Shown in pieces: positions 1-5,042 of a stretch of DNA of 6,270 bases; positions within the stretch are counted from its first letter, which is position 1, and the number at the start of each line of letters is the position of its first letter. Below the pieces are notes generated by a model. It ran no database searches, was not told the DNA's origin, and saw only the letters and a program-made list of their open reading frames with translations. The translations under genes were made by a program, and so were the position numbers. Origin of the DNA: Rickettsiales bacterium (GTDB lineage: Bacteria; Pseudomonadota; Alphaproteobacteria; Rickettsiales; UBA3002). The stretch lies in NCBI GenBank assembly GCA_021300075.1, contig JAJTIB010000003.1:1-6270 (forward strand), read 5' to 3'.

Positions 1-4
1 CCCC

Positions 5-33
5 TTGCCAACCCCAAAAAACAAGGTTATACA
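5..33 (+). promoter_or_regulatory. Candidate sigma70-type promoter for rpmI-rplT
   Basis: TTGCCA at 5-10 (5 of 6 to TTGACA) is followed by a 17-nt spacer and TATACA at 28-33 (4 of 6 to TATAAT). Transcription would start near position 40, giving rpmI a leader of about 220 nt. The same -35 hexamer with the same 17-nt spacer occurs before the tRNA-Phe gene, which supports the reading. The gene upstream lies outside the window. In related genomes it is often infC, so rpmI could also be reached by read-through. This is inference from base pattern only. Confidence 0.45.
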
Positions 34-59
34 GCGCGTCCCCTTGTAAGAGGGGTTGG
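8..59 (+). other. Inverted repeats that could form a stem before rpmI
   Basis: CCAACCCC at 8-15 is complementary to GGGGTTGG at 52-59. Nested inside, ACAAGG at 21-26 is complementary to CCTTGT at 42-47, leaving a 15-nt apical loop. Further CCTTG copies at 3-7, 78-82 and 198-202 and CAAGG copies at 121-125 and 166-170 would allow exclusive alternative pairings. If transcription starts at the promoter at 5-33, only the 3' half of this stem is in the mRNA. The structure would then need read-through from upstream. The complementarity is visible; an RNA function is conjecture. Confidence 0.35.
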
Positions 60-120
60 TTCCGGGCGTATGGCATGCCTTGGGAGCCAATAAACGAGTG
101 GCCAATGTGGCCTATCCCGG

Positions 121-251
121 CAAGGTTATGCGAGAGCAGAAGCCAGAGTTGGGATGATTTAAAAACAAGGTCATACGAGGCCAGCTGGCCGAGTCAGCCT
201 TGAGCACGCTTCATGGCGAGGGCAGAAGCCCAAGCCGGAAGCATTTAAAAA
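121..251 (+). repeat. Degenerate tandem repeat in the rpmI leader
   Basis: Unit 1 (121-165) and unit 2 (166-251) both begin CAAGGTYAT and both end ATTTAAAAA. The blocks 131-164 and 217-250 match at 26 of 34 positions without gaps. Unit 2 is longer by 41 nt because of an extra block near 175-214 that carries the palindrome GGCCAGCTGGCC (179-190). The CAAGGTTAT motif also occurs at 22-30, preceded by an A-run, so there are three copies of the motif in the leader. The two units are offset by 86 nt, not a multiple of three, and no reading frame here looks like a conserved protein. I take the stretch to be non-coding. It may be a small regulatory leader or a decayed intergenic repeat. Confidence 0.6.
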
Positions 252-262
252 TGGAGCACCAA

Positions 263-460
263 ATGCCGAAACTGAAGAGTAAAAGCGGGGCGAAGAAGCG
301 TTTCTCCTTCACCGCGACCGGGAAGGTGAAAGCCAACCAAGCCGGTAAACGCCATATGATGCGTCGGCGCTCGAAGCGGTTTATCCGCGATCAGCGTGGC
401 ACTACGATTCTCAATGAGTCGGATGCCAGAATCGTCAAACAATTCCTCCCCTACGGATAG
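263..460 (+). CDS. rpmI: 50S ribosomal protein L35
   Basis: This encodes a 65-residue L35, a small basic protein of the large ribosomal subunit that contacts 23S rRNA. The N-terminus MPKLKSKSGAKKRF, the central basic HMMRRRSKRF (31-40) and the end (QFLPYG) are typical of the family, and the length is normal. I chose the ATG at 263 because the family starts with MPK and because GGAG at 253-256 lies 6 nt upstream. An in-frame TTG at 200 would add 21 residues made from the leader repeat and unlike any L35. The gene is followed by rplT after a 109-nt gap filled by an inverted repeat. Co-transcription with rplT is expected from the standard operon order. In E. coli and Bacillus the rpmI-rplT leader is a target of L20 autoregulation; whether the leader here plays that role is open. 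Confidence 0.97.
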   Translation: MPKLKSKSGAKKRFSFTATGKVKANQAGKRHMMRRRSKRFIRDQRGTTILNESDARIVKQFLPYG

Positions 461-462
461 GA

Positions 463-549
463 GGATGATCGGATGATCAGATAATCTGATGATCCGTGAT
501 TTTTAGTGAAAAACGCATTCCCACGGATCATCCGATCATCGGATTATCT
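463..549. repeat. Inverted pair of NGATRATC-octamer repeats between rpmI and rplT
   Basis: The left arm (463-498) is four tandem octamers, GGATGATC GGATGATC AGATAATC TGATGATC, followed by CGTG. The right arm (522-549) is the same element inverted: read on the - strand it is AGATAATC CGATGATC GGATGATC followed by CGTG. The arms can pair, with mismatches, around a 23-nt centre (499-521) that itself holds a TTTTT-AGTG-AAAAA hairpin. A third copy follows rplT at 934-974. The arms contain five GATC sites. The element stops about 8 nt before the rplT Shine-Dalgarno sequence (AAGGAGAG, 558-565). It may act as an mRNA hairpin controlling processing or the L35 to L20 ratio, or it may be a mobile intergenic repeat. 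There is no U-tract, so a simple terminator is unlikely. Confidence 0.75.
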
Positions 550-569
550 GGACATCAAAGGAGAGAAAC

Positions 570-929
570 ATGGCACATATTAAACGCAGCGTCGTGGCCC
601 GCAAGCGCCACAAAAAAATCCTCAAAATGGCGAAGGGCTATCGCGGCCGCGCTAAGAACTGCTTCCGCGTCGCCGTAGAGAAGGTCGAAAAAGGCCTGCG
701 CTACCAGTACCGCGACCGTCGCGCCCGTAAGCGCAATTTCCGCGCTTTGTGGATTCAGCGCATCAATGCCGCCGCGCGCGAGCACGGCCTTGTGTATTCG
801 CAGTTCGTCAATGGTCTGAATAAGGCCGGCGTGGTCATCGACCGCAAAGTGCTGGCCGATATCGCCGTCAAAGACGCAGCAATGTTCAAGGCACTGGCAG
901 ACCAGGCCTCCGCCGCGCTTAAGGCATAG
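570..929 (+). CDS. rplT: 50S ribosomal protein L20
   Basis: This encodes a 119-residue L20, the usual length. L20 binds 23S rRNA early and is required for assembly of the large subunit. The basic N-terminal extension (MAHIKRSVVARKRHKKILKM) and the motif AKGYRGRAKNCFRVA (21-35) are diagnostic. They are followed by the globular C-terminal half with FRALWIQRINAAAREHGL (58-73) and an ending rich in K and A. A strong Shine-Dalgarno sequence, AAGGAGAG at 558-565, sits just before the ATG. The gene follows rpmI as in most bacteria and is flanked on both sides by copies of the same GATC-rich palindromic repeat. In E. coli and Bacillus L20 represses its own operon by binding an mRNA mimic of its rRNA site. 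No such mimic could be verified here by eye. Confidence 0.98.
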   Translation: MAHIKRSVVARKRHKKILKMAKGYRGRAKNCFRVAVEKVEKGLRYQYRDRRARKRNFRALWIQRINAAAREHGLVYSQFVNGLNKAGVVIDRKVLADIAVKDAAMFKALADQASAALKA

Positions 930-933
930 GCGC

Positions 934-974
934 AATGATCCGATGATCGATAATCGATAATCGAATGATCCGTG
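934..974. repeat. Third copy of the NGATRATC/CGTG repeat, after rplT
   Basis: Directly after the rplT stop, AATGATC CGATGATC GATAATC GATAATC GAATGATC runs into CGTG at 971-974. It has the same building blocks, order and CGTG terminus as the arms at 463-498 and 522-549, although two of the units are 7 instead of 8 nt long. It contains three GATC sites. No inverted partner is visible downstream. Confidence 0.7.
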
Positions 975-980
975 TAAATG

Positions 981-1004
981 CCCTCTCCTGCTTGCGGGAG
1001 AGGG
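981..1004 (+). repeat. CCCTCTCC/GGAGAGGG palindrome, possible rplT terminator hairpin
   Basis: CCCTCTCC (981-988) pairs perfectly with GGAGAGGG (997-1004). One G-U and one G-C pair can be added inside, leaving a CTTG loop. GGGTGAGGGTGA follows at 1045-1056. Palindromes of the form CCCTCTCC-loop-GGAGAGGG trailed by GGGTGAGGG are a widespread intergenic repeat in Proteobacteria. Here the two parts are separated by about 40 nt. The downstream sequence is not U-rich, so termination of the rplT message by this hairpin is only a possibility. Confidence 0.55.
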
Positions 1005-1122
1005 TTGTGCAGGCTTAGTGAACGTAGAGAGCATAGCCGAAGCTGGGTGAGGGTGATTGTTGCCGTGACGCGCAACTCTGCGTAATTCGCTCCGCTGCTC
1101 ACATGAACCTCATCAATCCCGC

Positions 1123-1152
1123 TTTCCAAGGGAATAAAAAATCAACTATAAG
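1123..1152 (+). promoter_or_regulatory. Candidate promoter placing pheS on a leaderless mRNA
   Basis: TATAAG at 1147-1152 (5 of 6 to TATAAT) ends 6 nt before the pheS ATG. TTTCCA at 1123-1128 (4 of 6 to TTGACA) lies 18 nt further upstream. A start about 7 nt beyond the -10 would fall on the A of the ATG itself. No Shine-Dalgarno sequence exists in the last 20 nt before pheS, which fits leaderless initiation. The base pattern is seen; promoter activity is inference. Confidence 0.4.
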
Positions 1153-1158
1153 CCTTTC

Positions 1159-2232
1159 ATGACCACACCCACCCTTCACACTCAGGCCCTTACCGCGATT
1201 ACCCAGGCCGCGACCGTTAAGGCGCTTGAAGATGTGCGCGTGCAGTATCTGGGCAAGCAAGGGTTACTCACCGCTGAGCTCAAAACACTTGGGTCGCTCT
1301 CAGCGGAGGAACGCAAAAGAAAAGGTGCGGAAGTTAATGCGATCAAAGAAGCGATTACCGAAGCAATTGAAAGTAAGAAATCAACGTTAGAGCGCGCAGA
1401 ACTAAACGCTCGTTTAGTCAGCGAATCAGTGGATATTTCACTACCGCCGCGCCCCGCGCCGCGTGGTTCGATTCACCCGATCACGCAAGTGACAGAGGAA
1501 CTCACGGCGATTTTCGCTGATTTCGGCTTTCGCGTGGCCGAAGGCCCCGAGATTGAGGACGACTTCCATAATTTCACAGCTCTCAATATTCCGGAATCCC
1601 ACCCCGCGCGGCAGATGCATGACACGTTTTATCTGAAGGGCGGGGCGGGGCAGCCCCATCCCGTCCTTCGAACGCACACCAGCCCTGTGCAGATCCGCAC
1701 GATGCGTAACGAAACGCCGCCGATTCGCATCATTGCGCCCGGCAGTACTTACCGTTCAGATTCGGACATGACGCATACGCCCATGTTCCACCAGATTGAG
1801 GGGCTGGTGATTGAGAAAAACATTCATATGGGGCATCTGAAGGGGCTACTGAGCGACGTGCTGGCCGCGTTTTTCGGGCTTGAAACCGTGCCGATGCGTC
1901 TGCGCGCCAGTTTTTTCCCGTTCACCGAACCTTCCGCCGAAGTCGATATCGGCTGCAAACGCGGGCGCGACGCGCTTGTGATTGGCGAGGGCGATGATTG
2001 GCTTGAAGTGGCCGGTTGCGGCATGGTGCACCCGAATGTATTCACCAATTGCGGGCTTGACCCTAAGGAGTGGCAGGGCTTCGCTTTTGGTTTCGGCATT
2101 GAGCGCCTCGCCATGCTCAAATACAACATCCCCGATTTACGCACCATGTTCGCAGGCGACCAGCGCTGGCTATCACATTACGGTTTTGCGCCGTTTGATA
2201 TTCCCTCGCTCATTAAGGGGGTGGGCGCATGA
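1159..2232 (+). CDS. pheS: Phenylalanyl-tRNA synthetase, alpha subunit
   Basis: This is the catalytic subunit of the cytoplasmic (alpha-beta)2 PheRS, a class II enzyme that charges tRNA-Phe with phenylalanine using ATP. It has 357 residues. Residues 1-90 are the N-terminal coiled-coil arm that contacts tRNA. The core holds motif 1 around FADFGFRVAEGPEIEDDFHNF (119-139), the TSPVQIR segment (174-180), motif 2 in YRSDSDMTHTPMFHQIEG (198-215) and motif 3 in GFAFGFGIERLAML (307-320). Ala309 sits where E. coli PheS has Ala294, the residue that limits amino-acid pocket size. All expected motifs are present. The stop overlaps the pheT start as ATGA. The ATG at 1159 fits the family start but lacks a Shine-Dalgarno sequence, and a promoter-like -10 sits 6 nt upstream. 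The gene for the cognate tRNA lies just beyond pheT. Confidence 0.98.
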   Translation: MTTPTLHTQALTAITQAATVKALEDVRVQYLGKQGLLTAELKTLGSLSAEERKRKGAEVNAIKEAITEAIESKKSTLERAELNARLVSESVDISLPPRPAPRGSIHPITQVTEELTAIFADFGFRVAEGPEIEDDFHNFTALNIPESHPARQMHDTFYLKGGAGQPHPVLRTHTSPVQIRTMRNETPPIRIIAPGSTYRSDSDMTHTPMFHQIEGLVIEKNIHMGHLKGLLSDVLAAFFGLETVPMRLRASFFPFTEPSAEVDIGCKRGRDALVIGEGDDWLEVAGCGMVHPNVFTNCGLDPKEWQGFAFGFGIERLAMLKYNIPDLRTMFAGDQRWLSHYGFAPFDIPSLIKGVGA

Positions 2233-4589
2233 AATTCCCCCTTTCGCTACTTACGCGGTTTCTCATCACTCAAAAATCCCTCGCAGAAATCGCCGCCACA
2301 GCTACAAATATCGGCCTTGAGGTTGAAGCGATCCACGATCCGTCTCAGGCGCTCAAGCCCTTTGTGGTGGCCGAGATTCTGGAGGCGACGCAGCATCCCA
2401 ATGCCGATAAACTGCGCGTCTGCAAAGTGAAAACGGCAACAGGCGAATTGCAGATTGTCTGTGGCGCGCCCAATGCGCGTGCGGGGATTAAAGTGGCGCT
2501 GGCGTCAGTGGGCGCGATTATTCCCAAGGGCGGATTTGAAATCAAAAAATCCAAAATCCGCGATGTGGAATCACAAGGCATGCTCTGCTCGGCGGATGAG
2601 CTGGGCTTGAGCGGCGATAGTGCCGGTATCATCGAGTTGCCAGCGGACGCAAAAATTGGTGACTCGATTATTTCGGTACTGGGTCTGGGAGACCCGGTGC
2701 TGGATGTTGCTATTACCGCCAATCGTGGCGACTGCATGGGCGTGTACGGCATCGCCCGCGATCTGGCGGCAGCAGGCCTGGGTTCGCTCAAGCCACTTTG
2801 CGTTCCTGCAATCAAAGAGTCCGGAGCATTCCCGCTGGAACTGACGCTTCGTCATATGGGCTGCAGTGCATTTTCGGGCCGTGTGATTCGCGGCGTGAAA
2901 AATGGCGCCTCGCCAGTATGGATGCAGCGTATCTTAGAGGCCGCCGGAATGCGCCCGATTTCGGCGTTGGTGGATATCACCAATTATTTCACCCTCGCCT
3001 TTGGCCGCCCGCTTCATGTGTTTGATCTCGCGAAAATTGAGGGCGAGATTCAGGTCAGAAGCGCCCATCCTGGCGAAACCCTCGCCGCGCTTAATGATAA
3101 AACCTACCTGCTCGATGTGAGCGACATGGTGATTGCGGATAGTAAAAAAGCGCTGGCATTGGCCGGCATCATGGGTGGCATGCAAAGTGGCGTGACGGAC
3201 GCGACTACCGATATTCTGCTGGAAGTGGCGGTATTTGACCCCATTCTCATCGCGAAAAGCGGCCGCCACCACCAGATCGAATCGGACGCGCGCGCACGGT
3301 TTGAACGCGGTGTAGATGCTGTGTTTGTGGAACTGGCGAATCAGCGTGCAACAGAAATGATTCTGGAGCTTTGCGGCGGTACGGCGACGGAGGCGAAACT
3401 GGCGGGAAATGTTGTCGATACCCGCGCGCCCATTGTCTTTGATGCCGCCGCTATCAATGCCCTGGGCGGCACGGATATTCCGCCCGCAAAAATGCAAAAA
3501 ATCCTCACCGATCTGGGGTTTGAATTTGTGCGCGACAAGGTCAAAGCTCCAAGCTGGCGGCATGACGTGGCGCTTGCCGCTGATCTTGCTGAGGAAGTGC
3601 TGCGGATAACGGGATATGACGCGATTCCCGCTGTCCCACTCCCCAAACCTGCGTCTGTCGGAGCACCCGCCTTGAGCGCCACGCAGCAGCGCCTTGCCAA
3701 CCTGCGCCGCACCGCCGCCGCGCGTGGCTTGCACGAAACCCACGCCTGGGGCTTTTGTTCTGCCCTGGAAGCCACGGCCTTTGGCGGCCAGCATGAGGCG
3801 CTTCAACTCATCAACCCCATCAGTGCCGATTTAGCGGTGATGCGCCCAAGCCTGCTGCCGCATCTGGTCAGCGCCGTCATTCGTAATGAAGCACGGGGAC
3901 AATCGCGGATTGCGCTGTTTGAAGCAGGCGCAGTGTTTCGCGATACTGCGCCGGAAGGCCAGAAAACCGTCCTCGCCGGGGTACGCAGTGGTCTCAGGGA
4001 TGGCCTGTCCTGGCAAGGTTCACCGTCGGTGGAATGGCTCGATGCGAAAGCCGATCTTTTCGCACTGCTTGAAGCGGCCGGTATCGATACGGCAAAACTC
4101 ACCGTCACCCGCCATGTGCCAAGCTGGTATCACCCCGGTCGCGCGGGCACGCTTACCCTTGGCCCGAAAAATATCTTGGGCCATTTTGGCGAGTTACATC
4201 CCGCTACCCTCAAAACGCTTGGCGGCGAGACTCCCGTGATGGCGTTTGAACTATTCCTTGACGGCGTGCCCCTGCCCAAAGCCGTCAGGCGCAAGGCCCT
4301 CAGCGTCTCTGACTACCAACCAGTCACTCGTGATTTCGCCTTTGTGCTGGATATGGCTACCCCTTCCTCTGACCTTCTCGCTGCCGTAAACAAGGCAGAA
4401 AAAACTTTGATCCGTTCGGTCAGCATCTTCGATGTCTATCAGGGAAAGAATCTGCCCGAAGGCAAGAAGTCAATCGCCCTGTCCGTGACATTGCAGGCGG
4501 ATGACCGCACACTGACCGATGCGGAAATCGAGAAGGTCGCCAGCGCAATTATCGCCGCTGCGGCGGCGGTGGGTGCGGTGCTGCGGTGA
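2229..4589 (+). CDS. pheT: Phenylalanyl-tRNA synthetase, beta subunit
   Basis: This is the large structural and editing subunit of PheRS, 786 residues, which is normal for Proteobacteria. Domains in order are a short N-terminal module, an OB-fold tRNA-binding domain (about 39-150, with HPNADKLRVCKV and VCGAPN) and the B3/B4 editing domain (about 210-370, including GRPLHVFDLAKI and the LAGIMGG loop). These are followed by B5 (about 395-465, PSWRHDVALAADLAEEVLRI), a catalytic-like core without catalytic residues (about 470-680), and the C-terminal FDX-ACB anticodon-binding domain (about 692-786, from SDYQPVTRDFAFVLD). The start codon overlaps the pheS stop by 4 bp and is preceded by AAGGGG at 2215-2220, so coupled translation in equal amounts is likely. 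The editing domain would hydrolyse mischarged Tyr-tRNA-Phe, as known for the family. The frame is intact. Confidence 0.98.
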   Translation: MKFPLSLLTRFLITQKSLAEIAATATNIGLEVEAIHDPSQALKPFVVAEILEATQHPNADKLRVCKVKTATGELQIVCGAPNARAGIKVALASVGAIIPKGGFEIKKSKIRDVESQGMLCSADELGLSGDSAGIIELPADAKIGDSIISVLGLGDPVLDVAITANRGDCMGVYGIARDLAAAGLGSLKPLCVPAIKESGAFPLELTLRHMGCSAFSGRVIRGVKNGASPVWMQRILEAAGMRPISALVDITNYFTLAFGRPLHVFDLAKIEGEIQVRSAHPGETLAALNDKTYLLDVSDMVIADSKKALALAGIMGGMQSGVTDATTDILLEVAVFDPILIAKSGRHHQIESDARARFERGVDAVFVELANQRATEMILELCGGTATEAKLAGNVVDTRAPIVFDAAAINALGGTDIPPAKMQKILTDLGFEFVRDKVKAPSWRHDVALAADLAEEVLRITGYDAIPAVPLPKPASVGAPALSATQQRLANLRRTAAARGLHETHAWGFCSALEATAFGGQHEALQLINPISADLAVMRPSLLPHLVSAVIRNEARGQSRIALFEAGAVFRDTAPEGQKTVLAGVRSGLRDGLSWQGSPSVEWLDAKADLFALLEAAGIDTAKLTVTRHVPSWYHPGRAGTLTLGPKNILGHFGELHPATLKTLGGETPVMAFELFLDGVPLPKAVRRKALSVSDYQPVTRDFAFVLDMATPSSDLLAAVNKAEKTLIRSVSIFDVYQGKNLPEGKKSIALSVTLQADDRTLTDAEIEKVASAIIAAAAAVGAVLR

Positions 4590-4625
4590 TATTTTAGCAA
4601 TTGATGTTTGGCCAGTTCGACCCTC

Positions 4626-4667
4626 GCCCATGCCTCGCCTGAAGGCTACGCAGGGCACTTGATTTTC
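4626..4667 (+). terminator. Hairpin after pheT followed by a U-rich stretch
   Basis: GCCC (4626-4629) pairs with GGGC (4653-4656), TGC (4631-4633) with GCA (4650-4652), and an inner GCC-TGAA-GGC hairpin (4637-4646) closes the top. The sequence that follows, TTGATTTT (4659-4666), is fairly U-rich in a + strand transcript. It is the best candidate for ending the pheST message. The stem is interrupted, so strength is uncertain. Confidence 0.4.
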
Positions 4668-4693
4668 TAAGCGGCAAAGCCGCTAAGAAAATC
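4661..4693. terminator. Near-perfect palindrome between convergent pheT and tRNA-Phe
   Basis: The arms at 4661-4675 and 4679-4693 pair over 15 positions with a single A-A mismatch around a 3-nt loop. The strongest part is GCGGC-AAA-GCCGC. The palindrome begins 4 nt past the 3' end of the tRNA, so it is well placed to terminate the - strand transcript and, from the other side, pheT read-through. Neither strand has a U-tract after the stem, so it may instead act as a barrier or as a processing guide for the tRNA 3' end. Confidence 0.5.
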
Positions 4694-4697
4694 TAAG

Positions 4698-4773
4698 TGG
4701 TGCCTCGAGCCGGAATCGAACCAGCGACACAGGGATTTTCAATCCCTTGCTCTACCAACTGAGCTATCGAGGC
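4698..4773 (-). tRNA. tRNA-Phe (anticodon GAA)
   Basis: The - strand reads as a complete 76-nt cloverleaf. The acceptor stem GCCTCGA pairs with TCGAGGC, followed by discriminator A and an encoded CCA. The D arm is GCTC/GAGC. The anticodon stem AGGGA/TCCCT closes the loop TTGAAAA, giving anticodon GAA for UUC and UUU. The T arm is GCTGG-TTCGATT-CCGGC. It is the substrate of the PheST enzyme encoded on the opposite strand and converges on pheT. The palindrome at 4661-4693 follows its 3' end, and a promoter candidate lies upstream within the 3' end of yacG. Confidence 0.98.
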
Positions 4774-4811
4774 ACATCTGAGGTAATGCAACACAGAATC
4801 TTGAGCGCTGG

Positions 4812-4840
4812 GCTATACTAAACCAAAATCCGCTTGGCAA
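4812..4840 (-). promoter_or_regulatory. Candidate promoter for tRNA-Phe
   Basis: On the - strand TTGCCA (+ coordinates 4835-4840) is followed by a 17-nt spacer and TATAGC (4812-4817). A transcript would start near 4805, about 30 nt before the mature 5' end of the tRNA, leaving a short leader for RNase P to remove. The -35 and spacer length match those of the rpmI promoter candidate. The -35 lies immediately after, and abuts, the yacG stop codon, so the tRNA can also be reached by read-through from trhO-yacG. Confidence 0.5.
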
Positions 4841-4841
4841 G

Positions 4842-5042
4842 TCATTGCTGGTTGTCTGGCTTGGACTCGGCTTCAAGGGCGGCGTCTAGTGCTTCCTGCT
4901 CGGGGTCGTCGAGCTCCATGGCGGGTACGGCATAGGCGCCGGTGAACCAGCGGTTCAAATCCACCTCGCGGCAGCGGTGCGAGCAGAAGGGATGAAATTC
5001 CGATTGGCTCGGCTTGCGGCAATTAGGGCACAGGCTGCTCAT
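4842..5042 (-). CDS. yacG: DNA gyrase inhibitor YacG family zinc protein
   Basis: This encodes a 66-residue small zinc-binding protein. CPNC (5-8) and CSHRC (20-24) supply four cysteines in a C-x2-C-x11-C-x3-C pattern, followed by the family signature DLNRWFTGAYAVP (28-40) and an acidic, probably disordered tail. In E. coli, YacG binds the GyrB C-terminal region and inhibits DNA binding by gyrase; that role is transferred from the family. I chose the ATG at 5042 because the family begins directly before CPxC. It overlaps the trhO stop as ATGA, which indicates translational coupling, and an AAGG lies about 7 nt upstream. An upstream in-frame GTG at 5066 would add 8 residues and is less likely. 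The gene is often found beside maf or coaE in other Proteobacteria, so pairing with trhO is a local arrangement. Confidence 0.93.
   Translation of the reverse strand: MSSLCPNCRKPSQSEFHPFCSHRCREVDLNRWFTGAYAVPAMELDDPEQEALDAALEAESKPDNQQ

Noticed and set aside
3..205. Open frame of 66 codons in the leader, with an ATG at 75
   Set aside because: It has no ribosome site and no recognisable protein, and it crosses a repeat whose spacing does not keep frame. It is probably chance.
200..262. N-terminal extension of rpmI from a TTG start
   Set aside because: The extra 21 residues come from the leader repeat and match no L35. The ATG at 263 has a good ribosome site and gives the family N-terminus.
463..549. 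CRISPR-like array
   Set aside because: The octamers are contiguous with no spacers and the arms are inverted, so this is a palindromic intergenic repeat.
555..1129. Two overlapping - strand ORFs across rplT and the following gap
   Set aside because: They are shadows of rplT and of the CCCTCTCC palindrome, which gives a typical false NPLPQAGEG peptide when read backwards.
930..1158. Classical Phe attenuator or T-box before pheS
   Set aside because: There is no Phe-codon-rich leader peptide, no T-box consensus and no terminator with a U-tract just before pheS.
2934..3806. 290-codon ORF on the - strand inside pheT
   Set aside because: It lies wholly opposite a well-conserved pheT and its product has no recognisable domain. 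Long antisense frames are common in GC-rich genes.
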